DNA of 64,000 bases from Hyperoplus lanceolatus (taxonomy: Eukaryota; Chordata; Actinopteri; Uranoscopiformes; Ammodytidae), in contig CM049395.1 of NCBI GenBank assembly GCA_026929865.2, positions 34,812,501 to 34,876,500 on the forward strand, written 5' to 3'. Position numbers and translations under genes: made by a program. Shown here one piece after another: positions 63,496 to 64,000 of the stretch. Positions within the stretch are counted from its first letter, which is position 1; each line of letters starts with the position of its first letter. Below the pieces are notes generated by a model. The model did no database searches, was not told the DNA's origin, and saw only the letters and a list, made by a program, of their open reading frames with translations.

Positions 63496-63538
<43 letters not shown>
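63496..63538. repeat. (GT)n microsatellite beginning at the nrn1l exon 2 donor
   Basis: TGCAG|GTGTGTGT...: the repeat begins at the first base of the intron and runs for about 21 units. Confidence 0.95.
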
Positions 63539-64000
63539 AATATGGTTACCATTGCGTGACACCTTGTCTGTCTCGACACAGCTTTTCTCAAAATGTTAAA
63601 TGTATAATCCTGCTCTAAAGCTAAAGCTGCTCAAATTAATAGTCGTAGTGATGGCAACGTCAGTCGCTCAGACACTCTGGTCCAGACTGAAATATTGAAA
63701 TAGTATAGAAGCCCCGTTTTTCAGAAGATGAATCTTACTTGTTTAGCCGATCCCCTGACATATTTGGCTTTTAGTGAAATGTCACAATAGCTATGGATGG
63801 ATTTAAGGACCAATATCGGTTTATGTGTATTTTCAAGAAACAACAAAAAATGTATAAAAGTGCAGTGGAAACAATTCATGACAGATGGTGACTTAAAGGG
63901 GCAGTACATCAGATCTGTGTGGAGTGATAAGGAGACCTTTTTCAAATGAAAACCTGAAACAAACATATTTCCATCGTGTTTTTCCTCAATTATTTTGCCC
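63539..64000. other. nrn1l intron 2, start
   Basis: No exon matching the second half of neuritin is present. A TTAAAGGGGCAGTAC word at about 63894 may be the left end of another TTAA-type MITE cut by the window edge. Confidence 0.4.

Overview
This is a vertebrate, almost certainly teleost, genomic window, probably from a percomorph-type fish. Genes are split into short exons with GT-AG introns. There are many long CA/GT and GATA microsatellites, tRNA-headed SINEs, Tc1/mariner, hAT and TTAA-target DNA transposons, and one solo LTR. I recognise six known genes, one uncharacterised ZP-domain gene and one transposon-encoded gene. Exon models were built by reading splice sites and frames directly. 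Every complete model closes in frame from start to stop.

Layout from left to right. (1) 1-2318 (+): the 3' end of transaldolase (taldo1). (2) 6515-18458 (+): a 14-exon gene for a secreted, probably membrane- or GPI-anchored zona pellucida (ZP) domain protein of 784 aa, with a cysteine-containing N-terminal region and two Thr/Ser-rich mucin-like segments. I do not recognise a named orthologue. (3) 20.6-37.8 kb (+): sin3a, the Sin3/HDAC co-repressor scaffold, with a CpG-rich non-coding first exon, 20 coding exons (1300 aa) and a long 3' UTR. (4) 45491-38763 (-): crabp1, cellular retinoic acid binding protein 1 (4 exons, 137 aa), tail-to-tail with sin3a. (5) 53176-49786 (-): slc25a44, a mitochondrial carrier (313 aa), with a CRE-containing promoter near 54.4 kb. 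One of its introns carries a complete 1.63-kb Tc1 transposon with an open transposase frame on the opposite strand. (6) 55688-56954 (+): thap11 (Ronin), a THAP zinc-finger factor that works with HCFC1, head-to-head with slc25a44. (7) 61366 to beyond the window (+): the first two coding exons of a neuritin-like gene (nrn1l).

The genes do not form an operon or pathway. The main functional threads are chromatin/transcription (sin3a, thap11), retinoid handling (crabp1), metabolism (taldo1, slc25a44), and a thap11-nrn1l neighbourhood that, from memory, is also close together on human 16q22. Two matches to the THAP11/ZNF143/HCFC1 promoter motif lie just upstream of thap11 and suggest autoregulation.

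Introns and intergenic DNA are full of non-autonomous transposons whose ends and target duplications can be read exactly. They include several TTAA-flanked families (one multi-copy), a piggyBac-like element with internal palindromes, a hAT element with a perfect 8-bp duplication, and two short TAGCCTGG elements with exact 9-bp duplications. There are also Tc1/mariner MITEs in the sin3a 3' UTR and a crabp1 intron, and a solo LTR with a TATA box and 4-bp duplication. I saw no clear new multi-gene system. The most interesting items are the intact Tc1 element, the thap11 promoter motifs, the ZP gene and the transposon details.
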